A stretch of 7,093 bases of DNA from Spirochaetes bacterium RBG_16_67_19 (lineage in GTDB: Bacteria > Spirochaetota > Spirochaetia > SZUA-6 > DRHE01): the NCBI GenBank assembly GCA_001829505.1, contig MIBK01000085.1, positions 27,625 through 34,717 on the forward strand, given 5' to 3'. The position numbers and the translations under genes were made by a program. Below the pieces are notes generated by a model. The model did no database searches, had not been told where the DNA came from, and saw nothing but the letters and a program-made list of their open reading frames with translations. Of this stretch, positions 1-4,893 are shown piece by piece. Each line of letters starts with the position of its first letter. Position 1 is the stretch's first letter.

Positions 1-51
1 TCGGCGGGGTTGCTGCGCGCCCCGGTGTTCGAGCGTCTGATTGAAGAGTGA
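1..51 (+). CDS. C-terminal end of an unknown upstream gene (partial)
   Basis: Reading frame 1 is open from the first base and stops at TGA 49-51, giving 16 residues that end in FERLIEE. The stop lies six bases before the ATG of the next gene, and its last codons (GAAGAG) double as that gene's ribosome binding site. This close spacing suggests the same operon. The fragment is too short to assign a family, and it could also be chance open sequence in GC-rich DNA. Confidence 0.4.
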   Translation, partial: SAGLLRAPVFERLIEE

Positions 52-56
52 AAGTC

Positions 57-1238
57 ATGACTGAAGCCTCGGCCCTGACCGGCAAGGAGATCGCCCTGAG
101 CGGCCGGCTGTTCTCGATGAGCCGGACCCAGGCCGTCCAGCGCATCCTGCGGGCCGGCGGCCGTCCCGTGCGCGAGCCCGGACCGGCTACGGCCATCCTG
201 GTGGCGGGCAACGCCCTGGGACACCTCACCCCAGAGGGGAACGTCGACCGGAACCTGGCCCGCTTCCGGCAGCTGAAGCAGCAGAAGGCCGCCATCCGCC
301 TGGTGGAGGAGCCGGAGTTCCTGCGGCTGCTCGGGGCCCAGGACGAGCTGGAGGACTTCTCCCGCCTGTACACCGCGGAACAGGTCAGCCGCATCGCCGG
401 GGCCCCGCTGGCCGAGGTGCGCTCCTGGGTCCGCCGCGGCCTGCTGCGGCCCGCCCGCCTGTCGCACCGCCTGGCCTGGTTCGGCTTCCAGGACATCCTG
501 ACCGCCCGCAACTTGAGCAGGCTGTCCAAGGCGGGCGTGCCGGCCGCCACGATCCACCGCAGCCTCTCGGAGGTCGCCGGCTGGCTGCCGGAAGGCGACC
601 GCATCCTCGGCCAGCTGGAATCCTACGCCGCGGGCCTGAGCCTGCGGCTGCCCGACGGAGGCCGGGCCGAGCCCAGCGGGCAGCGCCTGATGGACTTTCC
701 CGGTGACAGCACGACCCCACAGAAGCGTACGGAAGAGGGTCGCCGCGCGGCGCAGCTGTCCTCCTTCCCGGCAGGGCGGGAGGCGGCGGACTGGTTTTCC
801 CAGGGCCTGGAAGCCGAGGAGCGGGGCGAACTACAGGCCGCGGCCGAGCTGTACACTCGCGCGCTGGAGGCTTCGGCCCGACCGGAGGTTCTCTTCAACC
901 TGGGGAACGTGCTCTACGAGTTGGGTCAGGAGGCCCTGGCGGCGGAGCGCTACCTGCAGGCCGTCGAGGCCGACCACGACTTCGCCGAGGCCTGGAACAA
1001 CCTGGGCAATGCGCTGGCGGCGGTCGGGAAGCTGGAGGACGCCATCCGGGCCTACCGCCAGGCCCTGTCCCTGGAGCCGGACTACCCGGAGCCGCGCTGC
1101 AACCTGGCCACGGTCCTGGATCGCCTGGGCCGCCCGGCGGAGGCGCTGGCCCAGAGCGACGAATGCCGCAAGGCCTTCCCCAACCCGGCCCGCCTGCGCC
1201 TCCTGCGCCAGCCCTCGGCGGAGGAAGCAGAAGATTAA
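57..1238 (+). CDS. BRCT-like / MerR-type HTH / TPR protein, putative regulator
   Basis: The protein has 393 residues from ATG 57, chosen because GAAGAG lies 8 bases upstream; an in-frame GTG at 48 is the alternative. Three parts can be seen. Residues ~10-92 look BRCT-like (SGRLFSMSRTQAVQRILRAGG followed by a hydrophobic ATAILVAG strand). Residues ~102-172 resemble a MerR-type winged helix (YTAEQVSRIAG, then EVRSWVRRGLLRP and FQDILTARNL). After a polar linker, residues ~244-375 form three to four TPR repeats, the clearest being EAWNNLGNALAAVGKLEDAI. There is no signal peptide or membrane segment, so it is probably cytoplasmic. A DNA-binding regulator with a protein-interaction tail is inferred; effector and targets cannot be read from the sequence. 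The DUF2277 gene follows after 11 bp. Confidence 0.82.
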   Translation: MTEASALTGKEIALSGRLFSMSRTQAVQRILRAGGRPVREPGPATAILVAGNALGHLTPEGNVDRNLARFRQLKQQKAAIRLVEEPEFLRLLGAQDELEDFSRLYTAEQVSRIAGAPLAEVRSWVRRGLLRPARLSHRLAWFGFQDILTARNLSRLSKAGVPAATIHRSLSEVAGWLPEGDRILGQLESYAAGLSLRLPDGGRAEPSGQRLMDFPGDSTTPQKRTEEGRRAAQLSSFPAGREAADWFSQGLEAEERGELQAAAELYTRALEASARPEVLFNLGNVLYELGQEALAAERYLQAVEADHDFAEAWNNLGNALAAVGKLEDAIRAYRQALSLEPDYPEPRCNLATVLDRLGRPAEALAQSDECRKAFPNPARLRLLRQPSAEEAED

Positions 1239-1249
1239 GGAGCCAAGCC

Positions 1250-1537
1250 ATGTGCCGCAACATCAAGATTCTCTATAACTTCGAGCCTCCCGTCACCGGG
1301 GAGGAGATCCTGGGTGCCTCGCTGCAGTTCGTCCGCAAGATCTCCGGCTTCCGCCAGCCCTCCAAAGCCAATGAGGCGGCGTTCTCCAACGCCGTGGAGC
1401 AGGTGGCGGCGGCTTCCCGGAACTTATTGGACTCGCTGGTGACCAGTGCCGCGCCGCGGGACCGTGAGGTCGAAGCCGAGCGCGCCCGTGCCAGAGGCAG
1501 GCAGCTGAGGCAGCGCCAGTCTCTCGAAGGGGCCTGA
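1250..1537 (+). CDS. DUF2277 family protein
   Basis: A small protein of 95 residues starting MCRNIKILYNFEPP, which is the characteristic N-terminus of the DUF2277 family; function unknown. The start at ATG 1250 is supported by AGGAG at 1238-1242, seven bases upstream and overlapping the previous stop codon. An upstream in-frame start at 1163 would lie inside the preceding gene and is rejected. The C-terminal ~25 residues are highly charged (many Arg and Glu) and probably helical or disordered. Likely co-transcribed with the BRCT/MerR/TPR gene. A 33-bp piece of this gene (1428-1460) and its stop-codon region reappear at 3968-4000, 4859-4891 and 3125-3140. Confidence 0.87.
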   Translation: MCRNIKILYNFEPPVTGEEILGASLQFVRKISGFRQPSKANEAAFSNAVEQVAAASRNLLDSLVTSAAPRDREVEAERARARGRQLRQRQSLEGA

Positions 1538-1550
1538 TCCCGCCTCAGGC
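1532..1550. terminator. Hairpin between two convergent stop codons
   Basis: GCCTGA (1532-1537) and TCAGGC (1545-1550) form a 6-bp stem with a 7-base loop. The stem contains the stop codons of both convergent genes, DUF2277 (TGA 1535-1537) and the methyltransferase (complement of TCA 1545-1547). There is no T-run on either side, so a bidirectional terminator is only a possibility. Confidence 0.3.
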
Positions 1551-2201
1551 AACCGCGGGGTGCAGGCGCCCGTACACCACCACCTGCCAGATTCCCCGCC
1601 GGTGGTAGGCGAGCTTGCGGAAGCCATGGGCGCGGGCGATCGCCTCGACTTGTGCGCTGGGATGCACGAAAATCCGGAAGCTCTTGCGCAGGGAGCCGAG
1701 CAGCAGGTTGAGCAGCCCTCGGGCTGCCTTCATCCAGCGGGAATCGATGGGGTACACCAGGCCAAGGAGGTGCCTGGCCTTGCCCGCGGAGGATTCCAGC
1801 AGCGCCCGGGCGTCGTCGTAGCAGCAGATGACCCGGTCCAGGGTCACGATGTCCGCCGGCGCCAGCTCCCCGGCGAGATCCACGAAGTTCCCGTGCAGGT
1901 GCCTGATCCGCCCGGACAAGCCCCGGCGTTCTGCTTCCTGCTTCGCGGCCTTCAAATACCCGGCGGAGGCGTCCACGTCGACCGCCTCGGCCGCCCCTGC
2001 CGACAAGAGCCCGTAATGCACCGCTCCGATGCCGCCGCCAATGTCCAGGATCGTGCGCCCGGATACCCCTTCGGCGGCGATGCTCTCGATGAGCAGGCGG
2101 GAGGTCTTCCCGGGACCGCGTTTCCGATAGCGGCGGAGCTCCGCCGCGGTCCGCTTCTCGTCGAACATCTCTTCAATGCCCACGCACTGAACGCAGCTCA
2201 T
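1545..2201 (-). CDS. Class I SAM-dependent methyltransferase
   Basis: The protein has 218 residues. The start at ATG 2201 is preceded by AGGAG eight bases upstream; a longer frame from 2249 would run through the promoter region and is not supported. The N-terminus begins MSCVQCVGIEEMFDEKRT, with a CxxC pair. Residues 51-60 are the SAM-binding motif I, ILDIGGGIGA. VDVD at 75-78 is the acidic end of strand 2, and DIVTLDRVICCYDD at 117-130 is the motif IV/post-IV region. This pattern is known from small uncharacterised bacterial methyltransferases annotated only by domain. The substrate cannot be told. It is convergent with DUF2277 (7-bp gap) and divergent from the alkD-like gene. A 48-bp stretch near the 3' end (1592-1639) has a near copy at 3143-3190. 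Confidence 0.85.
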   Translation of the reverse strand: MSCVQCVGIEEMFDEKRTAAELRRYRKRGPGKTSRLLIESIAAEGVSGRTILDIGGGIGAVHYGLLSAGAAEAVDVDASAGYLKAAKQEAERRGLSGRIRHLHGNFVDLAGELAPADIVTLDRVICCYDDARALLESSAGKARHLLGLVYPIDSRWMKAARGLLNLLLGSLRKSFRIFVHPSAQVEAIARAHGFRKLAYHRRGIWQVVVYGRLHPAVA

Positions 2202-2220
2202 GATGATTACTCCTGAAGTC

Positions 2221-2249
2221 AGGATAGTCAGGCCCCATGGAATAGGCAA
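2221..2249 (-). promoter_or_regulatory. Probable sigma-70 promoter of the methyltransferase
   Basis: On the minus strand TTGCCT (2249-2244), a 17-base spacer and TATCCT (2226-2221) resemble a sigma-70 promoter, with four of six matches in each box. Transcription would start near 2214, giving a 13-base leader that begins with the AGGAG ribosome binding site. The -35 box overlaps that of the divergent promoter for the repair gene. Matches are moderate. Confidence 0.4.
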
Positions 2250-2271
2250 GGCACCGGAGCGGACTTATGAT
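2243..2271 (+). promoter_or_regulatory. Probable promoter of the alkD-like gene, leaderless
   Basis: TAGGCA (2243-2248), a 17-base spacer and TATGAT (2266-2271) match the sigma-70 boxes in four and five of six positions. The expected start site falls on the A of the ATG at 2278, so the mRNA would have no leader. This agrees with the lack of a well-placed Shine-Dalgarno sequence. Confidence 0.42.
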
Positions 2272-2277
2272 GGATGG

Positions 2278-2976
2278 ATGCTGACCCTTGCGCAGATCAT
2301 GAAACGGCTGCGAGCTGCCGCCCGACCGGATCAACTGGAGGGTATGGCCCGCTACGGAATCAACCCCAGGAACCGGCTAGGCGTATCCATGCCGGAGCTG
2401 CGCGCCCTGGCCAAAGCGGTCGGCAAGGATCACCGGCTGGCCCTGCAGCTCTGGGATTCCGGCATTCCGGATGCGCGGATCCTCGCCTCGATCGTGGACG
2501 AACCGGAGGAAGTGACCGAGGCGCAGATGGAGACCTGGGCGCGAGGACTGGACTCCTGGGACGTCTGCGATCAGGTATGCCTGAACCTGTTCGACAAGAC
2601 CCCCTTCGCTCCCCGGAAAATCGCCCGGTGGGCTGGTCGGCAGGAGGAATTCGTGAAGCGGGCCGCCTTCTCCCTGATCGCCTGCCTGGCCTGGCATGAC
2701 AAGAAAGCCGCGGATTTCCGGTTCCTCTCCTTTCTGCCGCTCATCCGGAGCGGGGCGACCGACGAAAGGAACCTGGTCAAGAAAGCCGTGAGCTGGGCCT
2801 TGCGGCATATCGGAAAGCGGAACCTCAATCTCCACCGCGCTGCGCTCCAGACCGCCGGCGAGCTGCAGGCGCTGGACTCCAAGTCCGCCCGCTGGATCGC
2901 GGCGCAAGCCCTCCGGGAGCTGCAAAGCGAAGCGGTGCGGAAGAGGCTCCGCAAGCAGCAGCCGTCACCCGGCTAG
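2278..2976 (+). CDS. DNA alkylation repair protein, AlkD-like
   Basis: The protein has 232 residues and matches the AlkD-type HEAT-repeat glycosylases (COG4912, DNA_alkylation_repair), which remove bulky or cationic alkylpurines from DNA. Family features include YGINPRNRLGVSMPELRALAK near residues 26-46, DSWDVCDQV at 92-100 and VKRAAFSLIACLAWHDKK around 126-143. W94 and D98 have the spacing of the catalytic Trp/Asp pair of Bacillus cereus AlkD (W109, D113); R128 may be the third active-site residue. The ATG at 2278 is preferred over the in-frame 2200 because family homology starts there and the promoter ends just before it. The stop TAG lies in a CTAG shared with the stop of helicase tail copy 0 on the other strand. 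Confidence 0.88.
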   Translation: MLTLAQIMKRLRAAARPDQLEGMARYGINPRNRLGVSMPELRALAKAVGKDHRLALQLWDSGIPDARILASIVDEPEEVTEAQMETWARGLDSWDVCDQVCLNLFDKTPFAPRKIARWAGRQEEFVKRAAFSLIACLAWHDKKAADFRFLSFLPLIRSGATDERNLVKKAVSWALRHIGKRNLNLHRAALQTAGELQALDSKSARWIAAQALRELQSEAVRKRLRKQQPSPG

Positions 2977-3122
2977 ATGCGCACCTCGGCGGCCAGCTTC
3001 CGGTAGCGGCACTGGGCGTTGGCCCGCCGCATCTACTCCGGGCTGCGGCACTCCGGCTCCAGCACGCGCCGCGCGGCCACCAGGATGCACGCTCCCTGCG
3101 CCCGGCTGTGGCCACGTTCAGG
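2973..3122 (-). pseudogene. Helicase 3'-end fragment, tail copy 0
   Basis: Bases 2976-3122 match the 3' end of the helicase gene (5638-5785) in the same orientation, with about seven substitutions and a 1-bp deletion near 3108. The fragment corresponds to roughly residues 437-484 of the visible helicase part. It ends in its own stop, complement of CTA 2973-2975 (reading EVRI then stop), which overlaps the alkD-like stop. The 1-bp deletion and a premature TAG (in place of the CAG before MRRAN) break the frame, so it is non-coding. No start is possible. It is probably the displaced original end of the helicase gene, or the end of a decayed duplicate. Confidence 0.88.
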
Positions 3123-3124
3123 GA

Positions 3125-3190
3125 GCCTGATCCGGCAACCTCTTCCCCGCCGGTGGCAGGCGAGCTTCCGGAAGCCGTGGGCGCGGGCGA
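3125..3190. repeat. Rearranged fragment of the DUF2277/methyltransferase junction
   Basis: GCCTGATCC (3125-3133) followed by GGCAACC equals 1532-1553 minus seven bases. It is joined to 3143-3190, which matches 1592-1639, the methyltransferase 3' region, in 45 of 48 bases. About 37 bases between these blocks are missing. On the minus strand it still reads ARAHGFRKLACHRRG, against ARAHGFRKLAYHRRG in the methyltransferase. It directly abuts helicase tail copy 0. The piece may come from the locus in this window or from a close paralogue. The remaining bases up to the next promoter (3191-3232) show nothing recognisable. Confidence 0.85.
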
Positions 3191-3232
3191 GCAAGGACGG
3201 GTGCCGGCGGCCCGCTCGCGACGGGAATAGAC

Positions 3233-3238
3233 TATACT
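3233..3238 (+). promoter_or_regulatory. -10 box TATACT of the exported-protein gene
   Basis: TATACT matches the sigma-70 -10 consensus in five of six positions. The expected start site is base 3245, the A of the ATG, so the transcript would be leaderless. No clear -35 box is seen 17 bases upstream, and there is no Shine-Dalgarno sequence. It lies in a short AT-rich patch within GC-rich DNA. Confidence 0.42.
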
Positions 3239-3244
3239 TATCTT

Positions 3245-3886
3245 ATGAGCAGAGGCATTGCCGTGCGGATTGCCTTCCTGGTGATTCCAGCGTTTACGGC
3301 CAGCGCGTTTGGTATGCCGGAAACCGCAATAACCCGTACTCACCTGCTGAAAGACAGCGAGCGAGCCACCGTTACGGCAGGGCTGGGCATGGAATTGGAT
3401 CTCAACGAAAACCCGGCATATGCGGGAGACAGCCTGTTTGGGTACCTGGGGTACGCGCCTTTTGATTGGCTGGAGCTGGGCCTGGGCGCTCACGTGGTGA
3501 GCTTGCAGTTTGTACCGTCCATCGAAGCAAAAGTCGACCTGGTCGACATGTTTTCGGATGATTGTCGTTTTTCTCTCCTGTTGATAAGCGGATTTGGCGG
3601 CCTTCCCAATGAGCTGCTGTTCTATCAGGCCGGCTTGGGAGTGAACTTTCGCTTTCGCGGGCCTCTCCAGCTCTATCTGGGAGGGGGCAGCGACTCCCTC
3701 TCCACGGCTATGAGCCTTCAAGCCGGCGTCTTCGTCAGCCTGCTGAAATCGTTAGGAGTATCGGCCAACGCGAAGCTGGTAATCGGCCGCGAAGGCACGG
3801 CACCCGCCTTCTCCATTGCTCCGTTGCTCTTGCTCTCGAGGCGATCCCCCGGTCAAAGTCGCACCTCGGCGGCCAGCTCCCGATAG
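3245..3886 (+). CDS. Exported protein of unknown function, probable beta-barrel
   Basis: The protein has 213 residues. I recognise no named family. Residues 1-23 look like a signal peptide: MSRG, a hydrophobic stretch to ~residue 17, then TASAFG as a cleavage site. The mature part alternates short amphipathic strands with Gly-rich turns (GLGMELDLN, WLELGLGAHVVSLQF, YQAGLGVNFRF, LQLYLGGGSD, LQAGVFVSLL), as in small outer-membrane barrels. Base composition is clearly less GC-rich than in neighbouring genes, suggesting acquisition. The last eight residues, RTSAASSR, and the stop codon are read from antisense helicase-tail sequence (from 3860). The original C-terminus was therefore replaced or extended by the repeat; a typical barrel would end in an aromatic residue after its last strand. 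It lies between tail copies 0 and A. Confidence 0.68.
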   Translation: MSRGIAVRIAFLVIPAFTASAFGMPETAITRTHLLKDSERATVTAGLGMELDLNENPAYAGDSLFGYLGYAPFDWLELGLGAHVVSLQFVPSIEAKVDLVDMFSDDCRFSLLLISGFGGLPNELLFYQAGLGVNFRFRGPLQLYLGGGSDSLSTAMSLQAGVFVSLLKSLGVSANAKLVIGREGTAPAFSIAPLLLLSRRSPGQSRTSAASSR

Positions 3887-3956
3887 CGGCACAGGGCGTT
3901 GGCCCGCCGCCTCTGCTCGGGGCTGCGGCGCTCCGGCTCCAGCACGCGCCGCGTGG
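3853..3956 (-). pseudogene. Helicase 3'-end fragment, tail copy A
   Basis: On the minus strand this reads TRRVLEPERRSPEQ, then RRRANALCRYRELAAEVRL and a TGA stop (3855-3853). The real helicase ends RRVLEPECRSPEQMRRANALCRYRELAAEVRIGH. At DNA level 3860-3956 match 5642-5734 and adjoining bases with about six substitutions. The frame is intact over this stretch, but a stop lies just upstream and there is no start, so it is a remnant. Its left end overlaps the 3' end of the exported-protein gene; a DUF2277 fragment follows on its right. Confidence 0.85.
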
Positions 3957-3967
3957 CGCCTCCAGAC

Positions 3968-4000
3968 TGGACTCGCTGGTAGCCAGCGCCGCGCCACGAG
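3968..4000 (+). repeat. Fragment of the DUF2277 gene, copy in unit 1
   Basis: These 33 bases match 1428-1460 inside the DUF2277 gene in 28 positions, and all five differences are transitions. The plus strand still reads LDSLVASAAPR, against LDSLVTSAAPR in DUF2277. It fills the gap between the vapC stop and helicase tail A. Three of the differences turn it into a perfect hairpin (CGCTGG 3974-3979, CCAGCG 3983-3988, loop TAG), which could act as a weak transcript end for vapC; no T-run follows. Confidence 0.75.
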
Positions 4001-4002
4001 GC

Positions 4003-4437
4003 TCAATTCTCCCGCACCTCCATGGATCCGGACTCCATCACCCTGTGGAAGTCACCAGGATTCAGGGTAAAGAGGCAATCCGCACCGCCCTGCGCGGCAG
4101 CCTCGGCGATCAAAGCGTCATAGACAACTCCGCCTGCAAGACCCCGCCGCGCAAGCCGCTCTACCACCCCCCGCACCACAGCGGCCGGCAGGTCCACGGG
4201 GCGCAGGTGCGCAAGCACGCTATGCTGGAGCAGAGCCCAGGCGGCGGAGGGGGTGATTCTCGGGCTGACAGGCAGCGAAGAGAGCACCGCATAGGTTTCC
4301 GCCACCGAGTGCACGGCGATCAGCCCTTCGACCTCGGAATCACGCGCTTGGGCGAGCCGGCGAAAGGCCTGCTCGTGATGCGGGTGGGCTTCCACGAGAG
4401 CCGCAACCAGGAACGAGGCGTCGAACAGGGCCCTCAT
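4003..4437 (-). CDS. vapC: VapC-type PIN-domain toxin, copy 1
   Basis: The protein has 144 residues and is a PIN-domain ribonuclease of the VapC type, expected to cleave RNA and block translation when its antitoxin is lost. Conserved acidic residues are seen at D6 (ALFDASFLVAAL), E47 (VAETYAVLSSLP) and D107 (VYDALIAEAAA). The LFTLNPGDF motif at 122-130 carries N126 and D129 near the fourth metal-site position. Length is normal for VapC. The start ATG overlaps the antitoxin stop as ATGA (4437-4434), the usual translational coupling. It is identical in protein and DNA to copy 2 at 4894-5328. Confidence 0.92.
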   Translation of the reverse strand: MRALFDASFLVAALVEAHPHHEQAFRRLAQARDSEVEGLIAVHSVAETYAVLSSLPVSPRITPSAAWALLQHSVLAHLRPVDLPAAVVRGVVERLARRGLAGGVVYDALIAEAAAQGGADCLFTLNPGDFHRVMESGSMEVREN

Positions 4438-4694
4438 CGCCAGTCGCCTGGCGCGCGGCGGAGACGTTCGCCTCGATGGGATCGGAGAGCCGAGTCGAGA
4501 GCTCCGTTGGCTCGCCCCCGGAAAACCACAATCCCGTCCTTCTCGACCAGCCCGGGAAGGTCACTGAGCAGCCGGAGAAGAATGGCATCCGCGGTCTCTT
4601 CGATTTCGACCTCGCTTCCGGAGACGAGTCCATGCCGGTCTCGTATCTCCTTGGGGATAATGATCCTTCCAAAGCGGTCCACCTTGCTTCGCAT
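4434..4694 (-). CDS. vapB: VapB antitoxin, AbrB/SpoVT type, copy 1
   Basis: The protein has 86 residues from ATG 4694. The N-terminal ~45 residues are a swapped-hairpin AbrB domain (SKVDRFGRIIIPKEIRDRHG, then GSEVEIEETADAILLRL), which binds the operator. The C-terminal part (GIVVFRGRANGALDSALRSH and a basic end) should wrap the toxin. A longer frame from 4727 is rejected because it would start inside the promoter. The chosen start follows AGAGG by seven bases and lies 12 bases after the predicted transcription start. Its stop overlaps vapC by four bases. Confidence 0.9.
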   Translation of the reverse strand: MRSKVDRFGRIIIPKEIRDRHGLVSGSEVEIEETADAILLRLLSDLPGLVEKDGIVVFRGRANGALDSALRSHRGERLRRAPGDWR

Positions 4695-4712
4695 CTCTGA
4701 GCCTCTGACGCC

Positions 4713-4741
4713 AATATACATTGCCAAATGGCAATTGTCAA
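4713..4741 (-). promoter_or_regulatory. vapBC promoter and palindromic operator, copy 1
   Basis: On the minus strand TTGACA (4741-4736), 17 bases and TATATT (4718-4713) form a near-consensus sigma-70 promoter. The spacer contains the perfect palindrome ATTGCCATTTGGCAAT (4735-4720), a likely site for autorepression by VapB/VapC. The start site near 4706 gives a 12-base leader beginning AGAGG. The TTGACA box includes the TGA stop of helicase tail B. Confidence 0.85.
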
Positions 4742-4847
4742 TGGCCGATACGCACCTCGGCGGCCAGCTCCCGGTAGCGGCACAGGGCGTTGGCCCGCCG
4801 CCTCTGCTCGGGGCTGCGGCGCTCCGGCTCCAGCACGCGCCGCGTGG
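4738..4847 (-). pseudogene. Helicase 3'-end fragment, tail copy B (hybrid)
   Basis: This copy ends in the same EVRIGH and TGA (4740-4738) as the real helicase. From 4738 to 4774 it follows the real gene end, including G at 4774 where tail A has A. From 4798 onward it follows tail A (C at 4798, then the CGCCTCTGCTCGGGG version). Between 4775 and 4797 all three are the same. It has no start and no upstream gene body, so it is a remnant. It supplies part of the -35 box for vapBC copy 1. Confidence 0.9.
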
Positions 4848-4858
4848 CGCCTCCAGAC

Positions 4859-4891
4859 TGGACTCGCTGGTAGCCAGCGCCGCGCCACGAG
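4859..4891 (+). repeat. Fragment of the DUF2277 gene, copy in unit 2
   Basis: Identical to the 3968-4000 fragment and 28 of 33 bases like DUF2277 positions 1428-1460. It lies between the stop of vapC copy 2 and tail B, and includes the same 6-bp hairpin (4865-4879). Confidence 0.75.
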
Positions 4892-4893
4892 GC

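Larger units (their letters stand above)
3860..4750. repeat. 891-bp tandem repeat, unit 1
   Basis: The unit holds helicase tail A, a DUF2277 fragment, vapC, vapB and the vapB promoter. It repeats directly 891 bp further right. Reading both copies side by side, I see one difference within the unit (3883 A against 4774 G) plus the bases left of 3860. The perfect match runs from 3884 to 4797 against 4775 to 5688, about 914 bp. Confidence 0.95.

Noticed and set aside
2202..2249. Longer N-terminus for the methyltransferase
   Set aside because: The added 16 residues would overlap the predicted promoter, while ATG 2201 has a good ribosome binding site and starts the recognisable protein.
3533..3547. 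Palindrome GTCGACC-T-GGTCGAC
   Set aside because: It lies in the middle of the exported-protein gene and encodes VDLVD; repeated codons explain it and no partner site is seen.
2825..3721. A 298-codon minus-strand frame
   Set aside because: It is antisense to the exported-protein gene and part of the alkD-like gene, and crosses the methyltransferase and helicase fragments out of frame.
3974..3988. Hairpin after vapC as an intrinsic terminator
   Set aside because: The stem is only 6 bp and no T-run follows on the minus strand; it is noted only within the DUF2277 fragment entry.
4695..4727. Longer N-terminus for VapB (starting MAMYIG)
   Set aside because: It would start upstream of the predicted transcription start, inside the spacer palindrome; the AbrB domain begins at the later Met.
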